Source: Argentina anserina (taxonomy: Eukaryota > Streptophyta > Magnoliopsida > Rosales > Rosaceae). Taken from it: a stretch of 64,000 bases of DNA. Both the position numbers and the translations under genes were made by a program. Of the stretch, positions 47,949 through 61,620 are shown piece by piece; position 1 is the stretch's first letter, and each line of letters opens with the position of its first letter. The notes beneath the pieces were generated by a model that saw only the letters and a list, made by a program, of their open reading frames with translations, was not told the origin of the DNA and searched no databases. The stretch lies in NCBI RefSeq assembly GCF_933775445.1, contig NC_065877.1, positions 16,244,001 to 16,308,000 of the forward strand, written 5' to 3'.

Positions 47949-50107
47949 TCACTGTGAATATTGTAGATGCGGACGCTGGTTCATTCTACTGAACATGTAA
48001 TCATAAGAACGAACCAAACGTTTCCGAAATCTCCCAAGGTTTAGTCTCACAGTTTGCCCATCAAGATAGATTTTCTTTGTGTACTCCCATCCTTTTTTGT
48101 TTACGCTCTGTGGATCTCGAAGAACAGGATCATCTCTGTCATATTTGCCATACAAAGAGCTCTCTCTTGCGAGAATTTGATAGCCAATGTATTTTAAGCC
48201 AAGCTTCTTTGCAGGTTCCCCATAATACTCTTCCGCTGCCCATTCAGTTCCAAGAGGAATAACTTGGATGAAAACAGAGTGAGGCTTCATGAAAAGGAAA
48301 TGAGTCATAGCCGCACCATGAACTCCAATCATGACATCACTCCCATTAAGTGCGCGATAAATCTTTGCCAACTCTGTCGTGGGGTTTGGTCGCAAAACCT
48401 CCACTTCAAAACCAATTTTCTCAGCCATCTTCACCAATAGATTTTCATTAGTTATTGCTCTTGATCCATTCCGAGATATGATTAACAGTTTAGGCTTCTT
48501 CAAAAGTTTATCTTCTTGCACTCCCCTATTGAATTCGAAGGAGCTTTCAAATGCGGGAGACACCGAAAGCTTCTCCTGTGCTTCTCGTTCCTCATCTTGG
48601 ATGAGGCCTCTAATTCGAGGCCAGTAAGCTCGGTCTAGGAGATCCCTGAAATCAACAATGTCCTTATTCCTCTCCATCAGTGAAGAATCAATAGAGAGCT
48701 CGTCATGAATTCTCAGACCAACAGTGGCCTCAGAAAAGCAATGAGTTCTCTTATCTCCACTAAAGTCTATAGGTGGATAATCAGATAGCTGTGAAAGAAT
48801 GTCTCCATATTTCATGACCCACCACTTATGATAGTCCTGAATGACAAACACAACCTTCTTGTTGAAATGCTGGGACGTAATATACAATGGCAGAATCCCA
48901 TCATTGAATTCATGATAAACATTACCGGTATAGCCCCCAGTTGAGAAAAAGACAGCTGGAACATCATGCTGGACATCACACTGTTGTTCGTACAGGTCTA
49001 GAGTACTGTCTTTCTTTGCAATGAGGTGTAATTCATCAATGGTGTTCATCACACTAGTTTCCCATTTCCGGGTATATGGTTTGATCCTTTCATGTTGGAG
49101 TTCCTGATTTTCCCCATCTTCATTATCCACAAGAATACCTGAAAACCGACTTTTGGAGCTACTTCTGTCTTCAGAACCAAAGACAAAGATTGAAAATGAA
49201 GTAGACTGGGTTCTCACATCCCCTTTCATGATACAAATATCTGAGCGAATACTGCTTCGATCACAACATATGGCTCCTGCACACAGAAAGAAACTACATT
49301 TAATATTACTTAAACCGAATAAAAGCATTGAACTTTATCATAAGATTTATAACCTGATCAGATTCAAGACAAATGAGAGAGGGAAATGATTCAACTTCAA
49401 ATTAATTACAAAGCTCTATCACTGAGAAACCCAAAGAACATAGACAGAAGGAAATTCAAATATGAAGCATTACTCAACAAAGCCAAAGCACGCAATTTTA
49501 TTAGAATTAAGAATCAAACTTTTCAACACTCTGTTTCATGGAATCTTTCTGAGGCACCAAAAGGAGCACTTAGCAGTGAATATTAACAATCAAGAGGAAC
49601 ACTTTGAGAAAATTGTCATGTTCGAAAAATATTCTGAAAGATAAAAATTGATCACAGAAACGAATCAATTATAGAAAGTGAGGAACAGAGTACTTACCAT
49701 TAGAGATAGCCGAACACAGGGGAGCATTTATATTCATATCAGATGCAAGCCCTTCATCTTCTATTAGTGTTGAATCTACAAAACGTAAAAGATCCACCAT
49801 TAGAAACATACCCATATAACCCAGAACAGAGAAAACAATTGGAAAGAAGCAAAATAAGGGGAAAAAACTTCAGGGTGAGAGACAGCAACTTACATAAGAG
49901 AGAGAAAGTGGTGCTGGAACTGAAAAGATGAGGAGCTAATATGAAGCTGCAAGAGAGAAGAGAAATGAAGAGAAGATATAGAAGCTTGGGGCTTGATCTT
50001 TTGTAATAACCAGAGTTGGCAAACTCCATGAGAAACGTCTGCTCTTCATCTTCGTCTATATGTTTTTCCCATTTTCTCCACTGAGGACATCGCTGATAGC
50101 GCACCAT
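47949..50107 (-). CDS. GT61 family glycosyltransferase
   Basis: Three minus-strand exons (50107-49894, 49775-49698, 49276-47949) join in frame with GT-AG introns into 539 residues plus a stop. This is a type II membrane protein: a short cytosolic N-terminus, a hydrophobic anchor at about residues 41-59, then a lumenal catalytic domain. Conserved GT61 features are CDRSSIRSDICIMKGDVRT (about 101-120), GGYTGNVYHEFNDGILP (211-227), ISRNGSRAITNE (near 365-375) and GVHGAAMTHFLFM (415-427). Plant GT61 enzymes work in the Golgi and transfer xylose, arabinose or GlcNAc to xylan, mannan or N-glycans. The substrate here cannot be read from the sequence. Length and motifs are complete, so the gene looks functional. 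The 459-codon single-exon frame starting at 49328 is not the true start, because it reads through the intron. Confidence 0.9.
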
Positions 50108-50282
50108 TGTCTTCTGATAAAGCTTCGAACTTTATCTACCCCTGTTCAACTTTCCAATCCGGGCTGGTTTCGAAGCGAGAGAGAGGTTTATGGGAACAAA
50201 ACCCAGATGGGGGAAAAGGAGAGAGATCAAGAGCAAGAGCAGAGCTGGGTTCTTTTTATTTTCCTCTCTTGGATTCCTCTGT

Positions 50283-50283
<1 letters not shown>

Positions 50284-50315
<32 letters not shown>
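50284..50315 (+). repeat. (AG)n tract upstream of the GT61 start
   Basis: About 16 AG units lie 177-208 nt upstream of the GT61 ATG. On the coding strand this is a (CT)n tract, common in plant 5' UTRs and core promoters. Confidence 0.9.
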
Positions 50316-50319
<4 letters not shown>

Positions 50320-50746
50320 GTTTGGGGTTTAGGTTATTGAGAAGAGTGCTTGTGAGTTGAGGCTTTTAAGAGAAACAGGAAAAGAGTTAAAAAATGAAAA
50401 GGAACTGTCAAAGGCTGAAAGAGGGGAAGGGAGGGAAGGAGGCCATTCATTCAATTTTCTTTGAAATCAAATCAAATAATTAATAAGAAGTTGTAGTCAG
50501 TCAAATATACGTGTAAAGATATCAAACTTTGTGTTGCAGAAATTAGCTGTTTGGAGTCGGGTCGAGTTGTGTTGGTGCTTCCTTCCGCCCCGGTTGGCTG
50601 CTCATCGTCTTCTGATTTTTCTTCTTCTTTGGCATCTGGGATGTTTTATTTATGCACTCAACTCATTCCCACGTGCCTTTGAAAGCTGTGTGCAGCTTGG
50701 CAAGGCTGCAGTCCATTGTGCTATGTTTAGATGATGTGAACAATTT

Positions 50747-50910
50747 AGGGTGTATTTAACTCTGATTTTAAATAATTCTGATTGATTTATTATAATTAAT
50801 AGATTCTGAAAATTCATAGATTATTTCAACTCCACATAGATTCAGCCAGATTTCATTGTATTGTATTTACCAAATTTGTCTTGATTTGCTTGAATTTCAC
50901 AAGTGCATGT
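50747..50910 (+). mobile_element. Harbinger-like MITE terminal segment
   Basis: After TTA the sequence reads GGGTGTATTTAACTCTG. The next 150 bp match the reverse complement of 22083-22236. No right end is recognised before 51000. Confidence 0.55.
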
Positions 50911-51472
50911 ATGATTTTTATATTATTATTGCTTAGAATGGATGGAGTCTGCAGTCTTGGGTTAATCGGCTCGAGGCAAAAAATCTACAATGAAATATTG
51001 GTACTGAATAGTGGTGAACATTTTCAATGCACCATTAAGTTCAGAATTAGTTTGAATTTTTTTAAAAAATTTATCAATTATTAGATCTACTTTTCGCTCA
51101 CATTTAAGCATTTTAACCGTCATTATATCTACATTTTTAATATAAAAATATTACTTTTATAAGATTTTTATTTATATTAATTAAGGTATCAAACTACATC
51201 ATTTTAATGGACGAACCAAAATGTTCAAACATAAATAATTAAAGTACATTAAGGTAAATTACAAGCATAAATGTCTTTACAATTTTCAATTTCAATGAAA
51301 ATTTGCCGAGTTTATCAACTCATTTATATTTAAAAGCTAAATAATCGAGATGTGTATATAAAATTAACATCAACATCGAACAAAGAAGTCATCAGCAAGT
51401 CCTCAACTTAGTAATCCTCATTCGAAACACTCATCTAAAGAGTGGATCCTCACAAGTCACAACTATCATTGG

Positions 51473-51473
<1 letters not shown>
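50911..51473. other. AT-rich intergenic DNA
   Basis: Nothing recognisable as a gene or complete repeat. Confidence 0.4.

Positions 51474-51505
<32 letters not shown>
51474..51505. repeat. (TA)n microsatellite
   Basis: A run of TA is followed by GAGAGAGCTTCTCAGCTCCGG, possibly the edge of a lost element. Confidence 0.9.
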
Positions 51506-51512
<7 letters not shown>

Positions 51513-51539
51513 CTTCTCAGCTCCGGATTCGTCCGTTGA

Positions 51540-53888
51540 TGTCACGCCCCCAAATCCGAGACCACTATTATATGGAAATATGGTTCCCGAATTAGAGGTG
51601 TGACCTTAAAACTAATAAAAGTTACTTAATAAAACTGAGATAAATATATGTCTGAATAATACTTTTATTAAGAAACAAAATCATAGTTATTTTACAATAC
51701 AGCGGATCCGTCATTTTATTTAGTAGCTTCATCATATTTACCAAACATCTACTCATTACCTGAAAATACGATTGTGTAGCATCATGAGTAACACAAACCC
51801 AATAAGTACATAATACATTCTTATAATAATTTGGCTAATGAGAAATTCAAATATGAACAACCAAGTAAAAATGTACCAAGAACCAGGTGTATTTGGTCAC
51901 ACAAATTCTTACTTATGCATATAGATATACATATCAACATCAATATATTCAATCAATTGTGTGAATTATCAAGAAAACTAGTAATTAATCACAAAGTCAC
52001 ATGTTAGGGTTCACGTTTTTCCAAAACACGGATAAGCCTGAGCATACCGAGACCAACACCAAAGTATGTATACTCAAGGTCAATTCTCCTATGAGTATAA
52101 TAGTGCACTATTTGTAGGGACTAGGGCCCAAGACTAACTCACAAAACACAAAAAAATTTTACCATCAATTCATTTAAGTATGGGGTAGTACTAATCACCC
52201 GGTTTCACACCTCCAACTCAATAATGTCAATAAAATATCACAAAATTTAGTAATTAAGACAATATTTAAATACTAAAATATATATATATATATATATATA
52301 ATCTTACATCAAGATATAAATACTTATCAATAACTCAAGGTATGCATGAAATAAACATGTTAATAAACTTGAAAGTAAATATGCAAATAAAGTAAATGTA
52401 ATTTAAATTAAAAGTAATTAGATAACATTAGTTAGTAGTCAAAGGATTAATAGTCATTTATCCCATAATGAGGAAATTCCTTGTTCAAAGTAGCAATTGT
52501 CATCCAAATAATAGTGTCAAAGTCCGTCAATTTTTCGTATCGATAACTCAATCAATAAACGTCCAAATTAGGCAAGTGAGGAGTCTATGTTCAAGGATTT
52601 TTCATAAGAATCTAATAGAATAAGTCATACGGTCCAGTTCAAAGTCATTGATTCCAAAAAAGTTCAGACACAGTAGCAGTGCAGAAATCGGTCATCAAGT
52701 TATTATATTAGATGTCTACATATTCTACTTGTAACAAAAGTTTTATCATTTCTTATTAAACTTTCCAGATTAAAAATAGAGGTCTTATACTTTAATTTGA
52801 TATAAAGTTTGTGAAAAATGGTTAAGAAATGAGTGAGATATGAGTTTTTTCAGTTGTGAGTGCTACAAAAGATTTTTAATGAGTTTATTAACTCTAACTT
52901 TGATTACCATAACTTCTTCATTTCTAAACATTTTTGATTGATTCAAAAGCCTAAAATTGAAGCATTTTTCATGAGGAATTTAATGCTATTGTTATCTTGG
53001 ACAAACTCAGATGGTATAAAATACGAAAATATAGCTCTTACCAAAACATGGTCTTTTTCATTTTTTCCTTAGCTATGCCCTTTAATAAATCTAAAGAGGG
53101 AAAAGATTATAAGGATGTAAGATATACTTACCTTGAAGTTTCAGATGTGAAATAAAGATTTTGATGTGGATCCAAAATTGAATTACTTTAGTAAAGAAGA
53201 AACTTGTTTAAGAGAGAAAGAGTGAAGGCTAGAATTTTAGCTTGAGAAACATTGGATGATTGAGTTTTCTATCAACTAAGAGAACTCTAGACTTGCATGA
53301 TTTCTGATTTTGAAGTGTGAAGAAAACTTGAGGCAACTCACAACTATAAATAAGCCAAGAAAAAACACAAAAGTTCAATTCTCACCTACCATTCTCAATA
53401 ATTAATATTGAGTGATGGCCTAGCTAGTTAGTGTGGTTGTTGGCAAAGAAAAAAAACAGTGTGATGAGATAAAACATAAAAATAAATCAGATAGGTTAAA
53501 AAAATATTGACATAAAGATTGTATATATATATGTAGATATAACAAACACATTTATATCTGTTATTCTAAAAAGTAAATGAATTTAGTATATTCCTTTCAT
53601 AAAGTTTTCAATATATTTGCTCTATCTAATACTAATATAATACATAAAATAATACTATTAGTATTGGTCTTAAACTCGATTACAAAGTATCGAGTATACG
53701 CAAGAATGTAAGTTAACGTATTCAAATCATGGTCTAATACTTACAAAAAAAAATTATCTATCTTTGAAAGTATGTACCTTAGCATCATTGGTTTCTAAAG
53801 AGAAATATTAGAATAAAAACTGAATTAATTCTAAGTTAATATAACCTTAAAGTACTAAATAGTAAATACTAAATTTCGGGGTATTATA
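51540..53888 (+). mobile_element. 2.35-kb solo LTR, copy 2
   Basis: The termini TGTCACGCCCCCAAATCC and CGGGGTATTATA are the same as copy 1 (7371-9723). It has its own 5-bp target duplication GTTGA at 51535-51539 and 53889-53893. It lacks about 38 bp present in copy 1 near its left end and has many small changes. It sits exactly across the start of the next LTR (TGATACGACCC at 53891). Confidence 0.8.
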
Positions 53889-53890
53889 GT

Positions 53891-55400
53891 TGATACGACC
53901 CGAATCTTTTAGTTGCATTTATTATTTTAAGCCTACATATGACTTACAGCCTAATTCGATATCTTTTTAAGTTTGAGTGTTTGGTCTTTGAAACGGAGTT
54001 CGTCGGAAAGAAAACCGATTTGGAAATTACTATTTACGGTGGAGGTTTTATATATATGGGTAAATTTCCATTTTGGGAAAGAGGTTAAAAAAAAGGAGAG
54101 AGACGCAGCAGCCCCGCACCTCGTTACTGTAGCAGCACTGGTTCTCTGTCATCCGGCCAAACGAGGTCGCCGCACCAGTCACATTTTGGAGCTTGGAATG
54201 TCGTCGTTCATCCTTGGTAGGTGTCGTAGCCTCTTAAGCCGCCGTCTAGGCAACATCGCACCGGGAAGATACGGCTGTCTATTTCCTCCTTCGACAGAAC
54301 TTGCCCATCCGGCCACCATAAGTAGAAATATTTAGCTTTTTTAAAGCTTATAATGTGCGTAGAAAACCCTCCAAAATATTTGATCTAATTCGGTTTGTGC
54401 ATGGAGAATCGGCGATTTAAATTTATAGGGTTTATGATTTGGGAATTTTCGATTTATGTTTAATTGGACCTTGTGGAGTAAAAATTGGTTGTTAATGCTA
54501 TTTAGAAAGTTGTTAGGAATGTTGTTTAGGTTGTGGTGTTGAAATTTGGTAGCCATTAGTGTTGGTCAGAGTAGAGGCGGCTGGCCGCTACTTTTGGCGG
54601 TGCTAGGGGTGGTTACAGCCGTACCGGAGATGTTTTCGACAACTTTTCGAGTCGTTTAATGGTTGAGGAGTGTACGGAGATTGTGGAGGAAGTTGGAAAA
54701 TTTTCAGTGAAGGGTAGGATGATTTAGTCACTTTTTTTTCACAAATTATAGAAATTAATTATATAAATGTCTCTTAAACAAGACGTGAGGAGGCTCAAGC
54801 CAAGAAGACCGACACTTGACGTAGTTGGTTACTGTGAGCGGACATTTATTTTTAAATATATACATGCATGATTATTGAGTTATTTATTATCTTGGAATTA
54901 AATTTTGATTTACGAGTAATTATTTGGAAATTTGATTTCTAAGAAATTGTGATTTTATTTTGGTAGTTCTTTCATAAATTAGATTTCCGGAAATATACGA
55001 TTTATTGAGAAATTACCGAAAATGGGAATTTCAGAAAAGTATATAATTCTAATTATTTTGTTTATTTTATTTGCTTATTTTGAGTTATATTTATTTTATA
55101 CGGTTGGGAACCGTACTTCGTGATTTTATTTAGACTAGCGGGGTAGTCTATTCTATGATTCAGGTATCATCTCTTTTAATTATATAAAAGGGACACGATC
55201 AACGGAAGAGAATGATATCTTATTCTTAGTTTGATATCCTGTCCTTTAACTATATAAGTGAGACATGACCAACATATAAGAATAGTATCTATTTTCGTAT
55301 TGATAGTCACATATTTATGTGACTTTTATTGTGTTAATTATTCTTTTTACTTAGCTATTTTGTAACGTTTTTATATTTTAATTAACTTTATTTGTTTTTA
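53891..55400 (+). repeat. 5' part of a large LTR starting TGATACGACCC
   Basis: The blocks at 55100-55300 ('ggttgggaaccgtac', 'gacacgatcaacgga') match 62700-62910 in reverse complement, so both are one LTR family in opposite orientation. The GC-rich middle (54090-54330) has an ORF at 53973-54335 without domain features. The expected end GGGTCGTATCA is missing, so it is truncated near 55400. Confidence 0.5.
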
Positions 55401-55639
55401 GGTATTTTGAAGTGGAATAAAGAAGAAGAGAGAAGAAACAGAGGGAAATTCAATATCTAACTCGAATATCTTGACAAGAAGATAAAAATATGAAATTCCG
55501 GCAATTTTCCAAGCACCACCACTTATTTTTGGGCTAATTTTATGGAGGCGCAAGGAAGGAGCAACACATTATTCTATCACAACTGGATCCCATCTTTTTA
55601 ATTGAGATTTAACTACATCATGTTTTCTCTCTTTCTCAC

Positions 55640-58600
55640 AAAATCATGGCTTCCCATTGTCCAAAAATCTACACATATATTATCCAGAAATCTGATTTGA
55701 TTTATGGTATAATCATCACCTCTAGGTCCATCATTACCTTGTCATCACATATTTCTTCCATGATCATTCACTTCCTACATGATCACCCACTTGACTCATC
55801 TTGTGAAGGAAATTGGTGGAATCAGATTGGAGCTGAAGATAAGGAAATTGTGGAGAATCAAGCAGAAAATTCAAGACAGTTTCAGTCCAAATACCGATCT
55901 ATGGGTACCAACAGAAGATCCTGGAATGCTATTACCATAGATGAAGCCATAGAGAAGAGATTGATATCTATGGAGAATGACATTGCCTTAATTGCTAGTG
56001 CTATGAAGGTGAATGAGAAAGCAATCGTTGCCGCATCTCAAGTGGTGTGTACTATTTTTTTTTAGCTGAGAACCACCTTGCAGAAGATTGGCCTAAGTGC
56101 ATAGCAGATGAGGAAGACACCCAAGAGGAGGATGTGAATTTTGTTTATAGGCAACCCAACACATATAATGGGAATAAAGATCATTCCTTCCTTAGCTACT
56201 GAAACAATAATGTGCTCAATCCTTCGACTACTCCACCTGGATTCCAACAAAGACAACCTGTAGGGGATGTGCAGGAATTTGGCCAAAGACGTGTACCCTC
56301 AACAACAACATGCTCCAGGTTAGACATCAATAGGAACTTTAACTTTGGAAGCTATGATGCAACAAATGATGTTTGATAGCAAAAAAGAAAGAGAGGAAAG
56401 CAGTGCCTTTCGCCAAGAGATCAAGTCCACCACTCAGCAACAAGGGAATGCAATTGACTTGTTAGAGTGCCAAATGAGTCAAATCCAATAAACTCTTGCA
56501 CAAGTCAACCCAAGATGACTTACCAGCAATACTCTTCCTAATCCTAAGGGTCATCATGAAGTCAATGCAATGGTTTTGAAAAGTGGGAAGGTGGTGGATG
56601 TAGCTCCATTGGTCAAGAAGCCAAGAAAAAATTGGGAAGAACCTTTATTAGATCAGATTATGCCTGAGGAACCATCAAAAGTCAATCTGGGCACCCCAAC
56701 TCAATCTGTTGAGGAATTCTCTCAACCTGTTGAGAATGCACCTAGAACAAACATTGAGTCAAGACCGAAACCAGCTCTGGTATGTCCCTTAACCTCACAT
56801 TTGATTATCACTAATGTGGCTTTTCCTAACAGGTTACAAAAACCAGTGAAGGAGGAAAGAGACAAGGAGATCCTATACGTCTTCAAGAAGGTTGGGGTGA
56901 ATATTCCATTGTTGGATGAGATCAAGCAAATTACTCAGTATGTAAAATTTCTCAAGGACTTGTGCACTTTAAAGAGAAAATTCAAAGGAACCGAAATAGT
57001 TGCCTTGAGTGAGAGGGTGTCCGCTGTGCTGCAAAAAAAGTTACCACCAAAGTTAGGTGATCCGGGATGTTTCACTATTCCATGCACTATTGGTGATCAC
57101 ATGTTTACTGGTGCTCTTCTTGATTTAGGTGCTTCCATAAATTTAATGTCATATGTTGTGTATGATAGAATGAATATGGGAGAACTTTTGCCTATTGGGA
57201 TAACCATTAAACTTGCAGATCGATCTAACTGTTACCCTAGAGGTAATATAAAAGATGTGCTAGTGTAGGTTGGTAATTTGATTTTTCCAGCGGATTTCTT
57301 GTATTAGAGATGGAAGGTGAACAAGTGCCCTCTGAGATACCATTGATTCTTGGTAGACCATTCTTGAGAACAACTCGCACTAAAATTGATTGTTATGAAG
57401 GTTCACTTAGCATGGAAATAGCTAGAGAAAAGATTAAATTCAACATCTTTGAATCCCTCAAGCACCCAAATACTGATGATAAGTACTCTTGTTGTTCTAT
57501 TGATTTTTTTGAGAGTTTTGTGCAAGAGTTCATTCAGTACTCATTGGAGGAGGACCCCATGCGAAAAGTCATCAAAATGGCTGGTAAAAAGAAAGTTTCA
57601 GCATAACCGGTTCAATCTATTGAGGAAATTCCTCAACCTGTGGAATTTGAGCCTGTATTTGAGATTGCATCAGTTGAAGACCTTGAGATGGAGGAGGCTT
57701 ATTATGCAATGGAGGACGCATTTGAATCTTTGCCATACATGACAGGTATGTCTCGTAAACTCATTCCTCTTCTGGTTTCAACTAACGTACTTGCTCCATC
57801 TATTCGGAAGCGCCCGAGTTAGAGCCCAAACCTCTACTTGAGCATTTTGAAGTATGTTTTTCTCGGAGATGGTGAAATTTTACCAATCATAATTTTTTCA
57901 AAAGCTCTCACAGTTGCAAGAGAAGAAGTTATTGACTGTTCTTAAGGAGTACAAGCAAGCAGTTGGATGGACAGTAGTAGATATCAAGGGAATATGTCCC
58001 ACTCTGTGCACTCACAGGATACATTTGGAGGAGGGAGTTACGCCAACAAGAGAAGCTCAACATCGACTGAATCTTCCCTCTATGTTAGAAGTTTTCAAGA
58101 AAAAAGTGATTAAGCTTCGCGATGCAAGTATAATTTATGTTATTTCTGACAGCAAGTGGGTTAGTCCTGTGCAGGTAGTTCCCAAACGTTTAGGAATTAC
58201 AGTGGTAAAGAATGATGATAACGTGTTGGTACCTCGACGTGTGTAAACGGGATGGAGAGTGTGTATTGACTACCGCAAGCTCAATGCCATCACACATAAA
58301 GACCACTTTCCCCTACCATTCATTGATTAGATGTCAAAAAGGTTAGCAGGGCATGCATATCATTATTTTTTAGATGGTTATTCAGGGTATAACCAGATAG
58401 CCATACACAAGGATGAGCAGGAGATGACCACCTTTACATGCCCCTACGACACTTTTGCTTACCGGCGGATGCCCTTTGGCCTATGCAACATGCATGCAAC
58501 GTTTCAACGATGTATGATGAGTATTTTTTCGGACATGGTTGAAAAAATCATTGAGGTATTTATGGATGATTTTTCGGTATTCGGTGATTCTTTTGACATG

Positions 58601-60760
58601 TGTCTGCATCATTTATCCATGGTTTTGAAACGTTGTGTCGAGATTAACCTTGTTTTGAATTGGAAAAAGTGTCATTTTATGGTAGAACAAGGTATAGTTT
58701 TTGGACATGTAATATCTTACAGGGGGATTGAAGTTGATAAAGCTAAGGTTGATATTGTGCGTACTTTACCTCCTCCTTCAACTGTGAATGAGGTGAGATC
58801 TTTTCTTGGACATTCAGGATTTTATCGTAGGTTTATCAAGGACTTTTCCAAGATAGTTCGACCATTATGTGTACTGCTCCATAAAGATGTAGCCTTCAAC
58901 TTCACAGATGAGTGTTTGAAGGCATTCAACAAGCTCAAGGAGATTCTGACGACCGCACCCATCATACATGCACATGATTGAAACTTACCTTTTGAATTAA
59001 TGTGTGATGCTTCTGATTTTGCGGTTGGTGCTGTGTTGGGTCAACGTCCAGCTAAGTTGTCCAATGTCATCTATTATGCTTCCAGGACTTTAAACGATGC
59101 ACAGTTAAATTACTCAACTACAAAAAATGAATTCTTAGTTGTGGTCTTTACTTTAGAAAAGTTTAGGTCTTACTTGTTAGCATTGTTTTCTCTAACCATG
59201 CTACTTTGAGATACTTGATGACCAAACTAGATGAAAAACCTAGGTTGATTAGATGGATGTTGCTACTTCAGGAGTTTGATATTGAGATTAAAGATAAAAA
59301 AAAGGCTCTGAGAATGTGGTGGCAGACCACCTGAGCAGGATCACGAATGGATCTAACCCAGAGGAGGACTCATTGCCTCTACATGATAGCTTCTTGGATG
59401 AGCAACTTTTTTCTCTCAACATATCTGAGCCTTGGTATGCATATATTGTTAACTATATTGTGTTAGACAGAATACCAAGGGACTACAGTAGAGCTCAGAA
59501 TGACAAGTTGGTGAAGACAACTAAGCATTATGTGTTGGATGAGCCTTATCTATGGAAACATTGTCCAGATTTGTTAATATGAAGGTGCGTTCCTGAAACT
59601 GAATTTCAATCTATTCTCACTTTTTGTCACTCACATGTAGAGGGAGGTCACTTTGTTGGAAAGAAGACTGCAATGAAGGTTATTGAAAGTGGCTTCTTTT
59701 GGCCAACTTTGTTCAAAGATGCCTATGAGTTTTATAAATCATGTGTCAGATGTCAACTCACATGTAACGTAGGTCCTAGAGATCAGATGCCCCAACACCC
59801 AATTTTTGTTGTTGAGATTTTTGATGTGTGGAGTATTGACTTTATGGGTCATTTTCCTAGCTCTTACCAAAAATTTTATATTCTACTTGCAATCGATTAA
59901 GTTTCAAAGTGGGTGGAGGCAATGGCCACTTGTACTAACGATGTTGCTGTTGTTTTGAAATTTTTGAAATCACTGTTTGTTAGATTTGGTACTCCCAGGT
60001 ACATCATCAGTGATGGAAGTTCCCATTTTTGTAACAAGTCTTTTGCAGCTTTGCTCAGGAAATTCAATGTTCATCATAAGGTGGCAACACCTTATCATCC
60101 TCAGACGAGCGAGCAGGTAGAAGTATCCAACATGGAGATCAAACAAATTTTGGAGAAGACTGTTGGACCAACTCATAAAGATTACAGTCAACGCTTAGAT
60201 AAAGCGTTGTGGGCATAATTGACAACATACAAGACACTGATTGGGATGTCTCCTTATCGAATGGTCTATGGGAAAGGTTGCCATCTTCCAGTAGAGCTTG
60301 AACACAAGACATATTGGGCTATTAAGTTGTTTAACTTTGATACTGATGATGCAGGAGTTCATAGGAAGTTACAATTGAATGAGCTAGATGAGATTCGAAA
60401 CAATGCTTATGAATCCAATCGAATCTACAAGGAGAAAACCAAGATGTTTCATGATAAGATGGTTAAAAGAAAATCTTTTGTTGTTGGGCAAAAAGTCGTG
60501 CTTTACAATTCGCGTCTACGTTTATTCCCAGGTAAACTTTGTTTTAGGTGGAGTAGGTCTTTTGTTATACTTAATGTGTTTGCTCATGGTGCAGTAGAGG
60601 TAAAAAAATCGAAAGAATGGAAACACGTTTAAAATGAACGGACATAGGCTCAAATCGTTTTATGAGCCTGCAACGGTGAGAGAGGTGGAAGAAGTACATC
60701 TTCGCGATCCAGTGCCAGTGGAGCAATGATTATAAATACCGTCTAGCTGCTGATGTTAAA
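55640..60760 (+). mobile_element. Athila-like Ty3 retrotransposon internal region (decayed)
   Basis: Plus-strand pieces occur in Ty3 order. A gag-like relic is at 55646-56530, with frame breaks near 56065 and 56200. Protease is at about 57040-57270 (LLDLGASINLM). Reverse transcriptase is at about 58250-58960 (DGYSGYNQIAIH, MPFGLCN, FMDDFSVFG), and RNase H at about 58990-59310 (LMCDASDFAVGAVLG). Integrase is at about 59590-60640 (HVEGGHFVGKKT, then CVRCQ; VWSIDFMG; ATPYHPQTSEQ). The RT and integrase style fits the plant Athila/Tat branch. In-frame stops include those near 57268, 58246, 58328, 58981, 59209, 59582, 59900 and 60218, so it is inactive. No matching LTR pair was found around it. Confidence 0.8.
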
Positions 60761-60769
60761 CTTAGTGCT

Positions 60770-61620
60770 ACTTGGGAGGCAACCCATGTTGATGGAGAAG
60801 TTTAGATTCCATATTTGCATTCTTCATTTTTTTTTACTTTGTTATTTTTCATGTTTAGCGTGTTTTTTTATGTCATAGGTCTTCTGCTTCATAGTTGTTT
60901 GAAGTGTTGCATGCTTCCTTTTGTTTTACATTGAGGACAATGCAAATTTCAAGTGTTGGGTGGGGTTTATATGATATTTTTGGCATCTATGTTTAGATTT
61001 GTTTGAGTCTTAGGGCCCTTAACTAGTCTATGATGTGCTTATATCTTCTGAAATTGTAACTAAGAGTGCAACATGTGCTTATGTTAGCTGAATTTCTTTG
61101 GTTAATCTTGATATATGGTGCATGTGTTAATATGTAGTGGATGTAGAAACGAGTTAACATGGTATAGATTCATCATCATGATTAAACATAGTTGAGATTC
61201 ATTAACATGTGAGCGATTGAGCCTAAATGTGATTATACATGCTTTCTTTGGTGTATGTCAATTGCTTGTCACACATTAAGTTAATGGACTCTAAAGATTA
61301 CTAGAATTTTTTTTTGTGCTTGTCAAAGCTTATAGTCATTATATATCTTGATTAGGGAAGTGATAAAGGCACTTAAGATCTACCACCATTGTCATATGTA
61401 GCATGTGACCCATATTTTGTATACACAAGATATGCAGCCGTTAGTTAACCACTTTGAACTTATATTATGATTTTTTTTGTCATCACTCACATAACCTTGC
61501 CCTTGAACCTTAGAATAGTTATATCTCTACCTTTGTTCTACAACTTAGTAGAGTTATACATGAGACGTATGCATGAAGACCAAGGCGAAAGATTGTGGAA
61601 ATGAAGCAAAGACATAAGTA
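60770..61620 (+). mobile_element. 3' non-coding internal part of the Athila-like element
   Basis: It contains GGGAGGCAACCCATG at about 60775 and 'cattgaggacaatgcaaatttcaagtgttgggtgggg' near 60930-60967, typical phrases just after pol in plant Ty3 elements. It ends at 61629 against an LTR end of another unit. Confidence 0.5.

Noticed and set aside
49277..49328. Apparent N-terminus of the 459-codon GT61 frame
   Set aside because: It reads through the intron. Splicing to exons at 49698-49775 and 49894-50107 supplies the membrane anchor and the correct start.
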